Shown: positions 36,801 through 45,129 of the stretch, in pieces
Numbering within the stretch: position 1 is the stretch's first letter
Layout: every line of letters begins with the position of its first letter
From: Bifidobacterium cebidarum
Lineage (GTDB): Bacteria; Actinomycetota; Actinomycetes; Actinomycetales; Bifidobacteriaceae
NCBI RefSeq assembly: GCF_009193305.1
Contig: NZ_WBVS01000004.1
Span: forward strand, 62,001 to 126,000
DNA length: 64,000 bases
Reading direction: 5' to 3'
Program-made: the position numbers and the translations under genes
Notes under the pieces: model-generated
What the model was told of the DNA's origin: nothing
Seen by the model: the letters and a program-made list of their open reading frames with translations, nothing else
Databases searched by the model: none

Positions 36801-37931
36801 TTATGGTGCCACCGGCGCGACGAGGATGTCGTCGCTGCTGCGGTTGGTCGGAATAAGCGCGGGTGTGGTCGATACCTTGCCGGTAGTCATGTCGGCGTTC
36901 GCAATGATGCCGATCTGCTTCACTCCACGTGCCGGGACCTTCACGGCCGGGTTCAAGGATTCTCGGACCAGCATGACGATCCGCGTGTCCACGACGATGG
37001 CCTGCGAAACATACGGCGACGACCCCGTGGGCATGGAGATGCACTGATTACCGATAGCGAACGGCTGCTCGATGACGGGGCAGATTTGCCGTGTTCCTAC
37101 GGCCCATGGCTTTCCCGCAACGACTACAAGCGTCTGGAAATCCGAGGAGACCGTGGTGCTGTCCGTTCGTTCCAAGGTGTTCGCATCGAACATGTCGATT
37201 TGCCGGGGAGTCCCGTTCATGTCCGTACCGGCCACCAGCACGTGATTGTTCCATACGACCGGCCGCAAGTACAGCAGAGCGTCGTCGGTCACCTGTGCCT
37301 TGACCGAACGGTCGGATAACCCGTAGCGGATGATTTTACCCTGGTATCGGTTGGAACTCAACGTGAGCTCGTGACCGGTGATGAACAGGTGCTGCCCGTC
37401 GGAGACCTGGCCTTCGGTGTAGATCTTCAGTATTTTTCGCTCAGTGATTTTGCCCGTACCGTCCTGGACGACCAGCAGGTTGAGATACGAGTCGTCTTCC
37501 GGAGAATCGTTGCCGTTCATCACCGCCACGACCCCGCCGCCATACGGTCCGATGGACATAACACCGGAATAATTCGGATTATCCAACAGATGGAATGATC
37601 GCATCACGCCATCCTTGTCGATGATGAGATGCATGTTCGAGCGTTGGCCTCCGGCGATGAACTCGCCGTTCTCATACGAGTATACGGACACGTTCTGCAA
37701 TTCGGGGACCCGTTCATCCGTAATGATGCCGCCCTTACGGTCAATGGTCAGCACGCCGCCCTTGTTCGATTCCAGCATGGCCGAATAGATAATCCGATAG
37801 GCTGCCGGCTTGTTCGAGCGCTCATAATGCGGGACGAGGTACCAGACGATGAGCGAAGCGGCCGCTATGATCGCCGTTGATACCGCGGCGACTATGGCAA
37901 TCGCCGTCTTGTGATAGTGTCGCATCTTCAT
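36801..37931 (-). CDS. Membrane-anchored extracytoplasmic protein, unknown function
   Basis: 376 residues from the ATG at 37931 (GGAAAG 9 bases upstream). A basic N terminus and one hydrophobic helix (about 9-31, IAIVAAVSTAIIAAASLIVWYLV) anchor a large outer domain. That domain is rich in beta-strand-like blades (repeating short hydrophobic-Gly-Asp patterns such as VLTIDRKGGI, LIIDKDGVM, LLVVQDGTGK), suggesting a beta-propeller. Two Cys occur (ICPVIEQPFAIGNQC). No family is recognised. It lies inside the two-component locus with a degenerate operator 90 bp upstream, so a sensing or capture role on the outside is possible. Confidence 0.6.
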   Translation of the reverse strand: MKMRHYHKTAIAIVAAVSTAIIAAASLIVWYLVPHYERSNKPAAYRIIYSAMLESNKGGVLTIDRKGGIITDERVPELQNVSVYSYENGEFIAGGQRSNMHLIIDKDGVMRSFHLLDNPNYSGVMSIGPYGGGVVAVMNGNDSPEDDSYLNLLVVQDGTGKITERKILKIYTEGQVSDGQHLFITGHELTLSSNRYQGKIIRYGLSDRSVKAQVTDDALLYLRPVVWNNHVLVAGTDMNGTPRQIDMFDANTLERTDSTTVSSDFQTLVVVAGKPWAVGTRQICPVIEQPFAIGNQCISMPTGSSPYVSQAIVVDTRIVMLVRESLNPAVKVPARGVKQIGIIANADMTTGKVSTTPALIPTNRSSDDILVAPVAP

Positions 37932-38020
37932 CGTTGCATCTTTCCTATGTTTTCCGAATCGATCATGGATCCGAACCGATACCGTCAGCATACGAACGAT
38001 TCCACATCCGCTTGTCACGC

Positions 38021-38039
38021 TGTCATCAATCACATGGCA
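38021..38039 (-). promoter_or_regulatory. Operator copy 4 (degenerate)
   Basis: TGTCATCAATCACATGGCA matches the 20-bp consensus with one base missing and three changed. It lies 90 bp before the start of the membrane-anchored protein, slightly further than the 74-79 bp of the other copies. It may be a weak or former site. Confidence 0.45.
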
Positions 38040-38119
38040 GGCACGCAAACCGGCTATGCAGGATAAGGGAACACCCAACTTACGGAACTTGACTATATGT
38101 GATGTCCCTGCTCACAGGC

Positions 38120-38362
38120 TTAATCCGCTCGATCCTTCTTTCTTTTCGCTAGAAGTATCCGGGTGACCCGGATCGATAGGATTGCTAGAACGAGTGGAAC
38201 GACCACCCATTTAGGGAATTGCATCGCGTTGGAAACCAATGCCAGCACAAAAATCAACACGTACGCCAAAAGTTCCCACCATTTTAGAGGCAAACGATAC
38301 GTTCCCTTCACGTTCTTGCACCGGTGTTGTATCTCAGTCGAGTTCTTCTTCTGTCGATTCAT
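38120..38362 (-). CDS. Small two-helix membrane protein
   Basis: 80 residues: a basic N-terminal tail, two membrane helices (WWELLAYVLIFVLALVSNAM and WVVVPLVLAILSIRVTRILL) and a Lys/Arg-rich end. GGAAGAAG lies just before the ATG. Its ATGA overlaps the stop of the preceding small gene, so translation is coupled. No family is recognised. It belongs to the operon behind operator copy 3. Confidence 0.6.
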   Translation of the reverse strand: MNRQKKNSTEIQHRCKNVKGTYRLPLKWWELLAYVLIFVLALVSNAMQFPKWVVVPLVLAILSIRVTRILLAKRKKDRAD

Positions 38363-38514
38363 GGCTTCTTCCTTGTGTTTTGGTAATAGGTTTTGGAGAC
38401 GATCGAAATCACCGCATACAATGCGCAGGTTCCGGCCGCAGCGAGCAAACGCCATCGTCCCTCGCTCCTGCACAAACGCCTATTACTTGAGCCGTGTGAA
38501 GTACCATCGGTCAT
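38359..38514 (-). CDS. 51-residue single-helix membrane peptide
   Basis: A polar basic N-terminal part (TDGTSHGSSNRRLCRSEGRW) followed by one hydrophobic helix (LLAAAGTCALYAVISIVS) and a basic tail. GAGGGG lies 7 bases before the ATG at 38514; another ATG is two codons upstream. The stop overlaps the next start (ATGA). It starts 79 bp from operator copy 3. The size and charge could suit a small membrane-active or regulatory peptide; nothing is known. Confidence 0.5.
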   Translation of the reverse strand: MTDGTSHGSSNRRLCRSEGRWRLLAAAGTCALYAVISIVSKTYYQNTRKKP

Positions 38515-38592
38515 GGTCATTCCCCTCTTCGAGGGCCAGCACTTTCCCATAATCCTTATTCAATCCGAGAACAGCCGGCCATACAACATCCT

Positions 38593-38612
38593 GTCAAGCA
38601 ATCGCATGACAG
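38593..38612 (-). promoter_or_regulatory. Operator copy 3
   Basis: TGTCAAGCAATCGCATGACA, identical to copy 1 over all 20 bases. It lies 79 bp before the first start of the small-membrane-protein pair on the minus strand. Its flank matches copy 2, including the GATGTTGT just after the palindrome. Confidence 0.75.
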
Positions 38613-38639
38613 GAATCTTCGTAGACATAGGATGAGACG

Positions 38640-39010
38640 GGAAGAGCCTGTCGCGGCAAGCCCTCCGACTATAGATGCAGGGGAACCGGCGGCGACGATG
38701 TCGGCACACAGGGTCAGGAACAGTCGCGTCCGTTTCGGTTCGATCAGGAACAATGGCATGGCCGTGGCCGTGTCGGTCAGGACTCGAACGGATAGCAGCG
38801 CCGCGATGATCGCCACGGGTTCGCTCATGGGTATGATCGCCCCGGCGATGTCCAGTCCGTTGAACGGCTTGTACAACACGATGATTGGCGCGTCGGCGAG
38901 CATCGCCCCAGCCACTCCTCACCCATTGGCGCATGCCCGTGGAATGCCCCTTGATCCGGGCCTTCGGCCAACGGTCCAATCCGCAATCGTGCATCATGCG
39001 GCGCACGCGA
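38640..39010 (-). pseudogene. Relic of an antimicrobial-peptide-type ABC transporter
   Basis: On the minus strand a fragment reads RVRRMMHDCGLDRWPKARIK then GHSTGMRQW, the region before and at the ABC signature. After a frameshift near 38917 it continues as AGAMLADAPIIVLYKPFNGLDIAGAI, the Walker B and D-loop. The key Asp-Glu pair of Walker B is Tyr-Lys (LYKP for LDEP), so it cannot hydrolyse ATP. A hydrophobic tail follows, perhaps from the adjoining permease joined by deletion. The signature type is that of bacitracin/lantibiotic-resistance ABC ATPases. Confidence 0.65.
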
Positions 39011-39022
39011 TGACGCACGTCA

Positions 39023-39097
39023 GGCAAGATCATCATGCTCACCTTTGCCGTGTTCACGCTTGCGATGGTACCGTTGCTGTCTTTAGGCAATGGATGA
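39023..39097 (+). pseudogene. Fragment of an MFS transporter gene
   Basis: 25 codons read GKIIMLTFAVFTLAMVPLLS and then a stop. The same segment in the MFS exporter at 30797-32113 reads GKLIMLTFAVFTFAITPLLF, and the DNA is nearly identical over about 45 bases (compare 31730-31780). It is a leftover of a second, related exporter gene. Confidence 0.65.
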
Positions 39098-39182
39098 CAA
39101 TGAGCGCGGAGACTCAATATACAGCCATAATTGGTATGTCTAGAGCAGGTAGATTCGCGGCGCGAGTGAAAGGACCAACAGC

Positions 39183-40076
39183 ATGGATAGCAGCACGGGA
39201 CGCAGCCAGGAACAGATTTCGAACGCACAATACGAATATCGTCTGCCGGCTGGATTTGAACGGTGTTCGAAACTGAAACCAGTCGCACAGGCTCCGAGTG
39301 CGTTGGAGCGGGTCAAGGCCATTGTGGACATTCTGTATTCGCCGGGCGGCTGCCCTTGGGATGGCAAGCAGACGAACCGTTCGCTGCTCAAACCGCTGCT
39401 TGAAGAGACCTATGAGTATGTGGATGCAGTTGAAACGAACGACAGGGATAACATGCGCGAGGAGCTGGGCGACGTGTTGCTGCAGTCGGTGTTCCAAGCG
39501 CGGGTGTGCGCGGCCGACTCAGCCGATCCATTTGACATTGACGAAGTGGCTGATCGTCTGGTGAACAAACTCATTACCCGCCATCCGCACGTATTCGAGC
39601 CTGATGATGACGCTGATGCGGAAGACAAGGCACAAAAAAACGAGACTGAGTTTTCTCCGGAGGAGACTCTCGCGCTGTGGGAACGCATGAAGCAGCAGGA
39701 GAAGCATCGCAGATCCGTGCTCGACGGCATCTCGCATGCGCAAGGCGCGCTGCCTCGTGCAGCCAAAGTGGTCTCGCGCATCATGAAATCGGTACACAAG
39801 GATGAGCTGCTCGCCGTTTTTGACGAGGCAATCAGAGCGAATAATACCCAGTGTCACACTGAAGAAGCTGCGTTGGATTCATCGATTACCACGGATTCTT
39901 CTGATTCAAGGCCCTCGACTTACGCCAATGAAATCCTCACCATCGTGCGCCGCGCTCAATCCGAAGGCATCGACCTCGAAGCTGCATTGCGCAATCGACT
40001 GCGCGATGTGGAGGCTACTATCTCCTCGCATGAAAAGGCACTTGAAAGCGAAGCGTCAGATTATTCCACTGAATGA
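39183..40076 (+). CDS. mazG: Nucleoside triphosphate pyrophosphohydrolase MazG
   Basis: Hydrolyses (d)NTPs to monophosphates and pyrophosphate, cleaning the nucleotide pool. 297 residues. The MazG core is at about 55-150: SPGGCPWDGKQTNRSLLKPLLEETYE, and EELGDVLLQSVFQA with the Glu/Asp magnesium ligands. The C-terminal part is long and poorly conserved. GAAAGGA lies upstream of the ATG. It marks the return to core genome after the accessory region. Confidence 0.9.
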   Translation: MDSSTGRSQEQISNAQYEYRLPAGFERCSKLKPVAQAPSALERVKAIVDILYSPGGCPWDGKQTNRSLLKPLLEETYEYVDAVETNDRDNMREELGDVLLQSVFQARVCAADSADPFDIDEVADRLVNKLITRHPHVFEPDDDADAEDKAQKNETEFSPEETLALWERMKQQEKHRRSVLDGISHAQGALPRAAKVVSRIMKSVHKDELLAVFDEAIRANNTQCHTEEAALDSSITTDSSDSRPSTYANEILTIVRRAQSEGIDLEAALRNRLRDVEATISSHEKALESEASDYSTE

Positions 40077-40097
40077 CAGGGGTATGCCGATTCTGTT

Positions 40098-40124
40098 TGA
40101 CTGCAACTGTCGGCAGTCATTTTT
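40098..40124 (+). terminator. Intrinsic terminator of mazG
   Basis: A 7-bp stem (40098-40104 with 40113-40119) and an 8-base loop followed directly by TTTTT, 22 bp after the mazG stop. Confidence 0.8.
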
Positions 40125-40155
40125 GGATGCTTATGCGCTGCCCTAATCATCCAAA

Positions 40156-40761
40156 CTATTTGGCATGCATGCGGCTTGGCCTCGGATGTGCTTTTGCCGT
40201 GAGTCTGGTTGCTTCGATTTTCCACACGGTGACGGCGTTCACCTGTGCATCGGTAAATTCGACATGTGGCATATGAGCCTGATGGTCCATAAGCAGCTGC
40301 AACCCATGTCGTCGTTCTTCAAAATCGTCCACAATCGAGGCGATGCCATTGCCGATGACCGAGGTGAACGCCTCGCCCCAGTTGCAGGCAGTACGCCCCT
40401 CGATGACCTCGCAATCGGTTCGCATGGCGAATGATACAGGCAGTTGATTGCTCGCAGCTCGGATAGCGTCAAGTTTGCGTCCGCGTGACGCCGAATGGAT
40501 CCATAGGGTGAGGGAACCGGAAGCCGGATCATAGTCGTACCCGAAGTTGAGCGGCACCATCGTCAGGCCTTCAATATCCATGTACGCGACATCAATGATG
40601 TCGCATCGGCTGATGATTGCACCTATTTGAGCGAAATCGACGATCTCACGGTCGGCACGCCGCATCCTGCGATGTCCACCGGCTACAGTGTGCTCGTCAT
40701 CCCGACGCTTCAGCACATGCACGCCATCGGCTGGTTTGCTGTCGTCATTCATGCCAGTCAT
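40156..40761 (-). CDS. Pyridoxamine-5'-phosphate-oxidase-like FMN-binding protein (NimA-type)
   Basis: 201 residues with a split-barrel flavin-binding fold. REIVDFAQIGAIISRCDIIDVAYMD begins the domain, followed by VPLNFGYDYD, LWIHSASRGRKLDAIRAA and CNWGEAFTSVIGNGIA, the order seen in nitroimidazole-resistance (NimA-like) flavoproteins. The physiological substrate is unknown. AAGGAT lies 9 bases before the ATG. It starts 47 bp after the JetC gene, in the place where a JetD gene could be expected. Confidence 0.82.
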   Translation of the reverse strand: MTGMNDDSKPADGVHVLKRRDDEHTVAGGHRRMRRADREIVDFAQIGAIISRCDIIDVAYMDIEGLTMVPLNFGYDYDPASGSLTLWIHSASRGRKLDAIRAASNQLPVSFAMRTDCEVIEGRTACNWGEAFTSVIGNGIASIVDDFEERRHGLQLLMDHQAHMPHVEFTDAQVNAVTVWKIEATRLTAKAHPRPSRMHAK

Positions 40762-40808
40762 GATTGGATATCCTTGTCGCTTCCCTGTAGCTGTGCAGCT
40801 GTATCAAA

Positions 40809-43800
40809 TCATTCGGATGCGGATTGGTCTGTGATTAGCGGAGCCTCCTCATCGATGCCATCCAGGCTGGCTTCGCGCAGGGAGGTGAGGCCGGTGTCGG
40901 GATCCTTGTAGGTCACGTAAGCCTTGGTGGACACCTCGAGGATTTCGCCGGTCTTGCTTTCCGGAGCGGATACGATGACCTGGAAGCCGAGGCGCGGCAG
41001 CACGCTCAATGCACGCTGCGTGTAACGACCGTCCGCCTTGATGAGCGCCTCGTCAAGGAACAAGGTGGTGTAGCTCGGTTTCAGACGGTTCTCCATACCG
41101 CCGCCCAACAGGTAGATCAATGCAGCGCCATAGACGAACGAGGTGAGTTCCTGCAACGCGCCGCCCGAACGGCCTCCGGTCGAGGTGATGCGCTCGTCCG
41201 GACCATCCGCATGGTGCACGATGGCGTAGAACGAGGAGCGGCAGCGCGGGTCCAGATTGCGGGCACCATACTGTTTGATACCGTTGGCGTCCTTGACTTG
41301 CGCAAGCTCGTCCTTCAACAGCGTGACCATGGGAGCGCACGCGGTAAAGACGCGGCGGGACTCAGCGTGCTGCTTGGCGGCATCATCCGCTTCCCCGGCA
41401 GCAGTCTTCCAATCGTTCAATGCACCGATGGCCCGTGTGAGCTGGCTGGAGAACACGCGTTCCGGTCTGCGTACATCCGCTTGCAAGGACAGGCTGCCGT
41501 GCTTGGGGCCGAATTGCTGGCCTTCCAGCATGGCGTTGATGCGGTCGAGCTGATCGTGGATGTCGGTGGCATCCGTGTCGATGGCTCGTTTGATGGTCAG
41601 GAAGCTCATCAGCAGTTGTTCAAGGCAACGCCGGTATTCGGCTTCCGTGGCCGTGGTGGTTGCCAGTTGCGCAAGGCTTTCAAGCTCATCGAGATAGTAA
41701 CGGTAGTCTTCCACGCTTGCGGTGAGCGCATCATCGTCCGCCGCCCAGATGCCGATGTAAGCGCTCATCTTCGATTCGACGGCCGTGCGTGCCGCGTTTG
41801 CCTGAGTCTGCAGCATGGTGATGCGTGTGTTGATATCGTTGGCCATGCCGGCAAGGACGCGTGCAGTGAAATCCGAGGTTCCAGCTCCCGCGCCGATGAT
41901 CATATGAGCTCGTAGCGCCGTGTCTTCGATGCCGGTGAATCGATTTTCATATGCTTCGGCAAGTGCTGCGGTTACCTCAGCCGGTAGCTGACGCGTTGCG
42001 ACTTGTTCGCGGCCACCGTCCTCCTCTGTATCTTCCGCTGCTGCGGCATGACGACTGAGCCACATGAGTGCCGCCTCAACTGCCCGCGATGATGCAGCTG
42101 AAGCTTGTTCGGCTTTCATACGACGCTCGTCCAACTGTTCGAGTTCTGTGGTTAGCTCGTCCTTGCGGGCAGAGAGCTCGGCGAGCTTGGGGTCGTTCTT
42201 AATGGAACTCATCGACTCTTCGATATCGGCGATTGTTTTGCGGGCGCCGTCGATGTCGATGCGTTCCCAAGAGGTGTAGGCAAGCTGGTTGGCGAGTTCG
42301 AGCTCGCGATGCAGCTTGTCTGAATTCTGCTTTGCGGATGTATAGTCGCTGTCTGACTGTTGCAACTTCCGCTTCGCCTGATCGATCTGCTGCTCGAGAT
42401 CGTTCAGGTAGGCTTCGTTGACGAAACCAATGACTTGCGAACGATCTTTGATGCCGTGCTGCCCACGGGCTCCGGATTTGATCTGACCATCCGTCTGCAC
42501 CTGGCGCATGCTGCGGTCGTCATCATCGATGGCATCCACACACAGGGCGTCATAATGCTCGGATTGGGCTTGCGAGCGCAGCCATCCGGCGAATGGCGAG
42601 TCTTCGCGGTAGCGCAGTTTGCTGGAAAGCCAGTTGCTCTCAGCGGATGCGGAAACGTCGGATGTATCGTCGTTTGCGTAATCGCGTGAGGTGTCTACGA
42701 ATTGCCAGGTGCGTCGGCTCATGGCGTGCGGGTCGATGGTGCTGACCTTGGCTGCGAAACCTTGTTCATGGCGTTTGTCCACGAGGATGGTTTGCGCGAT
42801 GGGCGCATAGGCTACGTTCATGGCGAGGCGCCAGCGTTCGTCGGTTTCCTTGACGTCCATGAGTTCGGCCACATAGGGCAGATCCGTTGGAGTCAGTCCG
42901 GTGGCGCGCGCCAGCATGGCACGGGTTTCGTCCATGTGCTGGGTGATGCGGGTGCGCTGCGATTTCTGGCGGTCGTAGTCGCGTTGCAATCGTTCGAGGT
43001 CGGCGCGCGCTTCAGCACGTGCGTTCATGGCCGTGGCGAGCTGTTCCTCGCATTCGCCGGAACGTTCGTCATACGTGCGTTTGAAGTTCACGGCATTGAT
43101 GCGTCGCTCGTTCCATGCCTGTTCGTCGGTCGGCAGCTGCTCATCAATGGATGCGAACGTTTGTTCGATGCGCTTGCGGCTGGTTTCCGTATCCTCCAGC
43201 GTGCGCTTGGCCTGGTCCAGTTCCATTTCCAGGCGGGTCAGGTTGCCGCCGTCGAGGCCTTGCATCTGGCCGCGCAGCATGTCGATGCGGCTGTGCAGGT
43301 TCTCGGCGTTGCGGCGTGCGTTTCGGGCTTCGGATTCGTAGGCTTGCGCTTCATTGCGGTCGACGGGCAGCTGTGCGCCGACTTCCATGCGCATGCGGGC
43401 CATGGCCCAATCTTCCAGCGCATCCGGAATCGCCTTGCCATCCTCGGTCGCAACATCATCGAACATATGTACGCATTGGTTGGCTTTGGCATATTCGCCG
43501 TAAGCGTTTTGGATGCCGCGCAATGCGTCCATGCGTTTGGTTTTCTCTTCCATGGCATGGAAGTTCGCGTCGTAGCGTTCGTAATCCTCGACCGTGGTGC
43601 GTGCGAGCTCCAATGCTTCGGGTACGCCGAGCACACCTTGTTTGAAGATGTCGTCGAGTCTGGATGGCGCGTCCGCGGATTGGATCTTATGCAAGAGTCG
43701 GCAGGCTTCCTCGCTCAGGCCCATGATCGACCAAATGTGGCTGTGGAAGGCTTCGGCGCTGGGGAAGGTCAGACAGTCGGGGTAGGTGTCGCGCAACTGG

Positions 43801-44339
43801 CCGGGTGTGAACGGGTTTTCGCGATACTGATCCATGAGTCTGGGATCGATGGGCTTGCCCCAGACCGCGTATTGGCGGCGCACGTCGGCGCGACCATCAC
43901 CGGGCATCAGGTACAGGAATTTCGCGCAGGAGAGAATCTGACCGGAGGTTTGATTGCGATAGGTGTCCACGATGGCACCCCATACCGCTTGCGGAGCGCC
44001 GGTAACAGGATCTTTGCCGCGTAGGTAGATTGGCTCATCGCCGTGTTCGGTGCTGCCGACACCGATCATGCCCTTCAAATACGTGTAGTCGCTGCGTTCG
44101 GAACGTCCGGAGTTCGATGCCTTGTTGAATGGCGTACCGGTCGGGTAGAGCAGTGAGATTTGCGCATCCACCAATGTGGATTTGCCGGACTCGCTGGCGC
44201 CGGCGAGCAGCGTCACGGGAAGTGTGGAATCCGTGGAGGGGCGGAATTCGTGATAGCCCTCGTAGGAACCCCAGTTGACGAGTCGGCGGCTGACCATCAT
44301 CCAACGGTCGGCGATCATCTGCAGTTCTGCGGCTGCCAT
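40809..44339 (-). CDS. jetC: SMC-like ATPase of a Wadjet/Mks system (JetC, MksB-like)
   Basis: 1176 residues forming a condensin-like motor that extrudes DNA loops. Walker A is GASESGKST (about 47-55). Two long coiled-coil arms span about 240-450 and 640-900 around a hinge that includes the RWRLAMNVAYAPIAQTILVDK segment. The ABC signature STGGRSGGALQELTSF and Walker B LFLDEALIKAD lie near the C terminus. The ATG at 44339 has AAGGGGAG upstream; a GTG at 44345 overlaps the JetB stop. It acts with JetA and JetB; no JetD nuclease gene is adjacent. Confidence 0.9.
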   Translation of the reverse strand: MAAAELQMIADRWMMVSRRLVNWGSYEGYHEFRPSTDSTLPVTLLAGASESGKSTLVDAQISLLYPTGTPFNKASNSGRSERSDYTYLKGMIGVGSTEHGDEPIYLRGKDPVTGAPQAVWGAIVDTYRNQTSGQILSCAKFLYLMPGDGRADVRRQYAVWGKPIDPRLMDQYRENPFTPGQLRDTYPDCLTFPSAEAFHSHIWSIMGLSEEACRLLHKIQSADAPSRLDDIFKQGVLGVPEALELARTTVEDYERYDANFHAMEEKTKRMDALRGIQNAYGEYAKANQCVHMFDDVATEDGKAIPDALEDWAMARMRMEVGAQLPVDRNEAQAYESEARNARRNAENLHSRIDMLRGQMQGLDGGNLTRLEMELDQAKRTLEDTETSRKRIEQTFASIDEQLPTDEQAWNERRINAVNFKRTYDERSGECEEQLATAMNARAEARADLERLQRDYDRQKSQRTRITQHMDETRAMLARATGLTPTDLPYVAELMDVKETDERWRLAMNVAYAPIAQTILVDKRHEQGFAAKVSTIDPHAMSRRTWQFVDTSRDYANDDTSDVSASAESNWLSSKLRYREDSPFAGWLRSQAQSEHYDALCVDAIDDDDRSMRQVQTDGQIKSGARGQHGIKDRSQVIGFVNEAYLNDLEQQIDQAKRKLQQSDSDYTSAKQNSDKLHRELELANQLAYTSWERIDIDGARKTIADIEESMSSIKNDPKLAELSARKDELTTELEQLDERRMKAEQASAASSRAVEAALMWLSRHAAAAEDTEEDGGREQVATRQLPAEVTAALAEAYENRFTGIEDTALRAHMIIGAGAGTSDFTARVLAGMANDINTRITMLQTQANAARTAVESKMSAYIGIWAADDDALTASVEDYRYYLDELESLAQLATTTATEAEYRRCLEQLLMSFLTIKRAIDTDATDIHDQLDRINAMLEGQQFGPKHGSLSLQADVRRPERVFSSQLTRAIGALNDWKTAAGEADDAAKQHAESRRVFTACAPMVTLLKDELAQVKDANGIKQYGARNLDPRCRSSFYAIVHHADGPDERITSTGGRSGGALQELTSFVYGAALIYLLGGGMENRLKPSYTTLFLDEALIKADGRYTQRALSVLPRLGFQVIVSAPESKTGEILEVSTKAYVTYKDPDTGLTSLREASLDGIDEEAPLITDQSASE

Positions 44340-44341
44340 CG

Positions 44342-45127
44342 TCACTCCCCTTCCTTCTGCGTGTGTACCGTATTGGCTGTATCGCCGTCATCATCCGTGG
44401 CATCGAACAATGGCTCGGTGAAGAGATTCTCATCCGGAATGTCGTCATCCGATTCGGCTGCATCGGAATCCGATGATTCCACCGACTCGGCATCCGCGCC
44501 ATTGAAATCATCCGAATCAGATGCCTCCCCCAGGTTCTTGGCCGCGGTATCCAGCCAGGTATCGGCCAATGCGCGGTCCAGTACCACGGGCACCAATGGT
44601 GTGATGAGGTACATGGCCTCATCATCCATTCGAGCCAGATAGCCGTAGGTGATCATCGTGGAGACGATGGCGCCTACCTGTTTGAGCACGCCTTCCTCAT
44701 CGTTGCGCGAGGCCAAGAAACCTGCTCCCGAGGCGAGCGCGGCGCGGATTTCCTCGAAACTCACCAGCCATTCCGATTGGTCGGTGCGCGTGTTTTCATA
44801 TTCGAGCACGCGGATGCGCAGGAAGGCGAGCAATGCCGCTTCCTCGCGTTTCAAGCTGGCTCGGGTTTTCAATGCTCGCAATGCCACATTGTCGTTGGCC
44901 ACGGGGGTCGCATACATGATGCGGTAACGTTCGTTGACCACGAGGGCGAGCAGATCGTTGTTGAGTGAACGTTCCACCGCTTCACGGTTATCGTTGACCA
45001 GATCGTAGAGTTGACCGGAAATATAGCGTTCACGTTTCAAGGCGATGGCGGCCATGCGCGCGTCCGCGGTCATATCGCCGTAATCGTCTTCAAACAGGGC
45101 GTACGGGTTGGCGACTGGTTCGCTCAT
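44342..45127 (-). CDS. jetB: JetB/MksE-like subunit (DUF4194)
   Basis: 261 residues. The winged-helix-rich N-terminal part ([23 protein letters not shown]..., [15 protein letters not shown], then [19 protein letters not shown]) matches the kleisin-binding KITE-type subunit of Jet/Mks complexes. The last 60 residues are an acidic Ser/Asp/Glu tail. GGAAGGAT lies before the ATG. It lies 2 bp after jetA and overlaps jetC, so the three are one translational unit. Confidence 0.85.
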   Translation of the reverse strand: MSEPVANPYALFEDDYGDMTADARMAAIALKRERYISGQLYDLVNDNREAVERSLNNDLLALVVNERYRIMYATPVANDNVALRALKTRASLKREEAALLAFLRIRVLEYENTRTDQSEWLVSFEEIRAALASGAGFLASRNDEEGVLKQVGAIVSTMITYGYLARMDDEAMYLITPLVPVVLDRALADTWLDTAAKNLGEASDSDDFNGADAESVESSDSDAAESDDDIPDENLFTEPLFDATDDDGDTANTVHTQKEGE

Positions 45128-45129
45128 GC

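Noticed and set aside
38560..39288. 242-codon minus-strand frame as a real gene
   Set aside because: Only a short middle part resembles an ABC ATPase, and it is frameshifted; the rest is Arg/His-rich non-coding translation.
42702..44024. 440-codon plus-strand frame
   Set aside because: Antisense shadow of jetC; no ribosome site and no recognisable motif.
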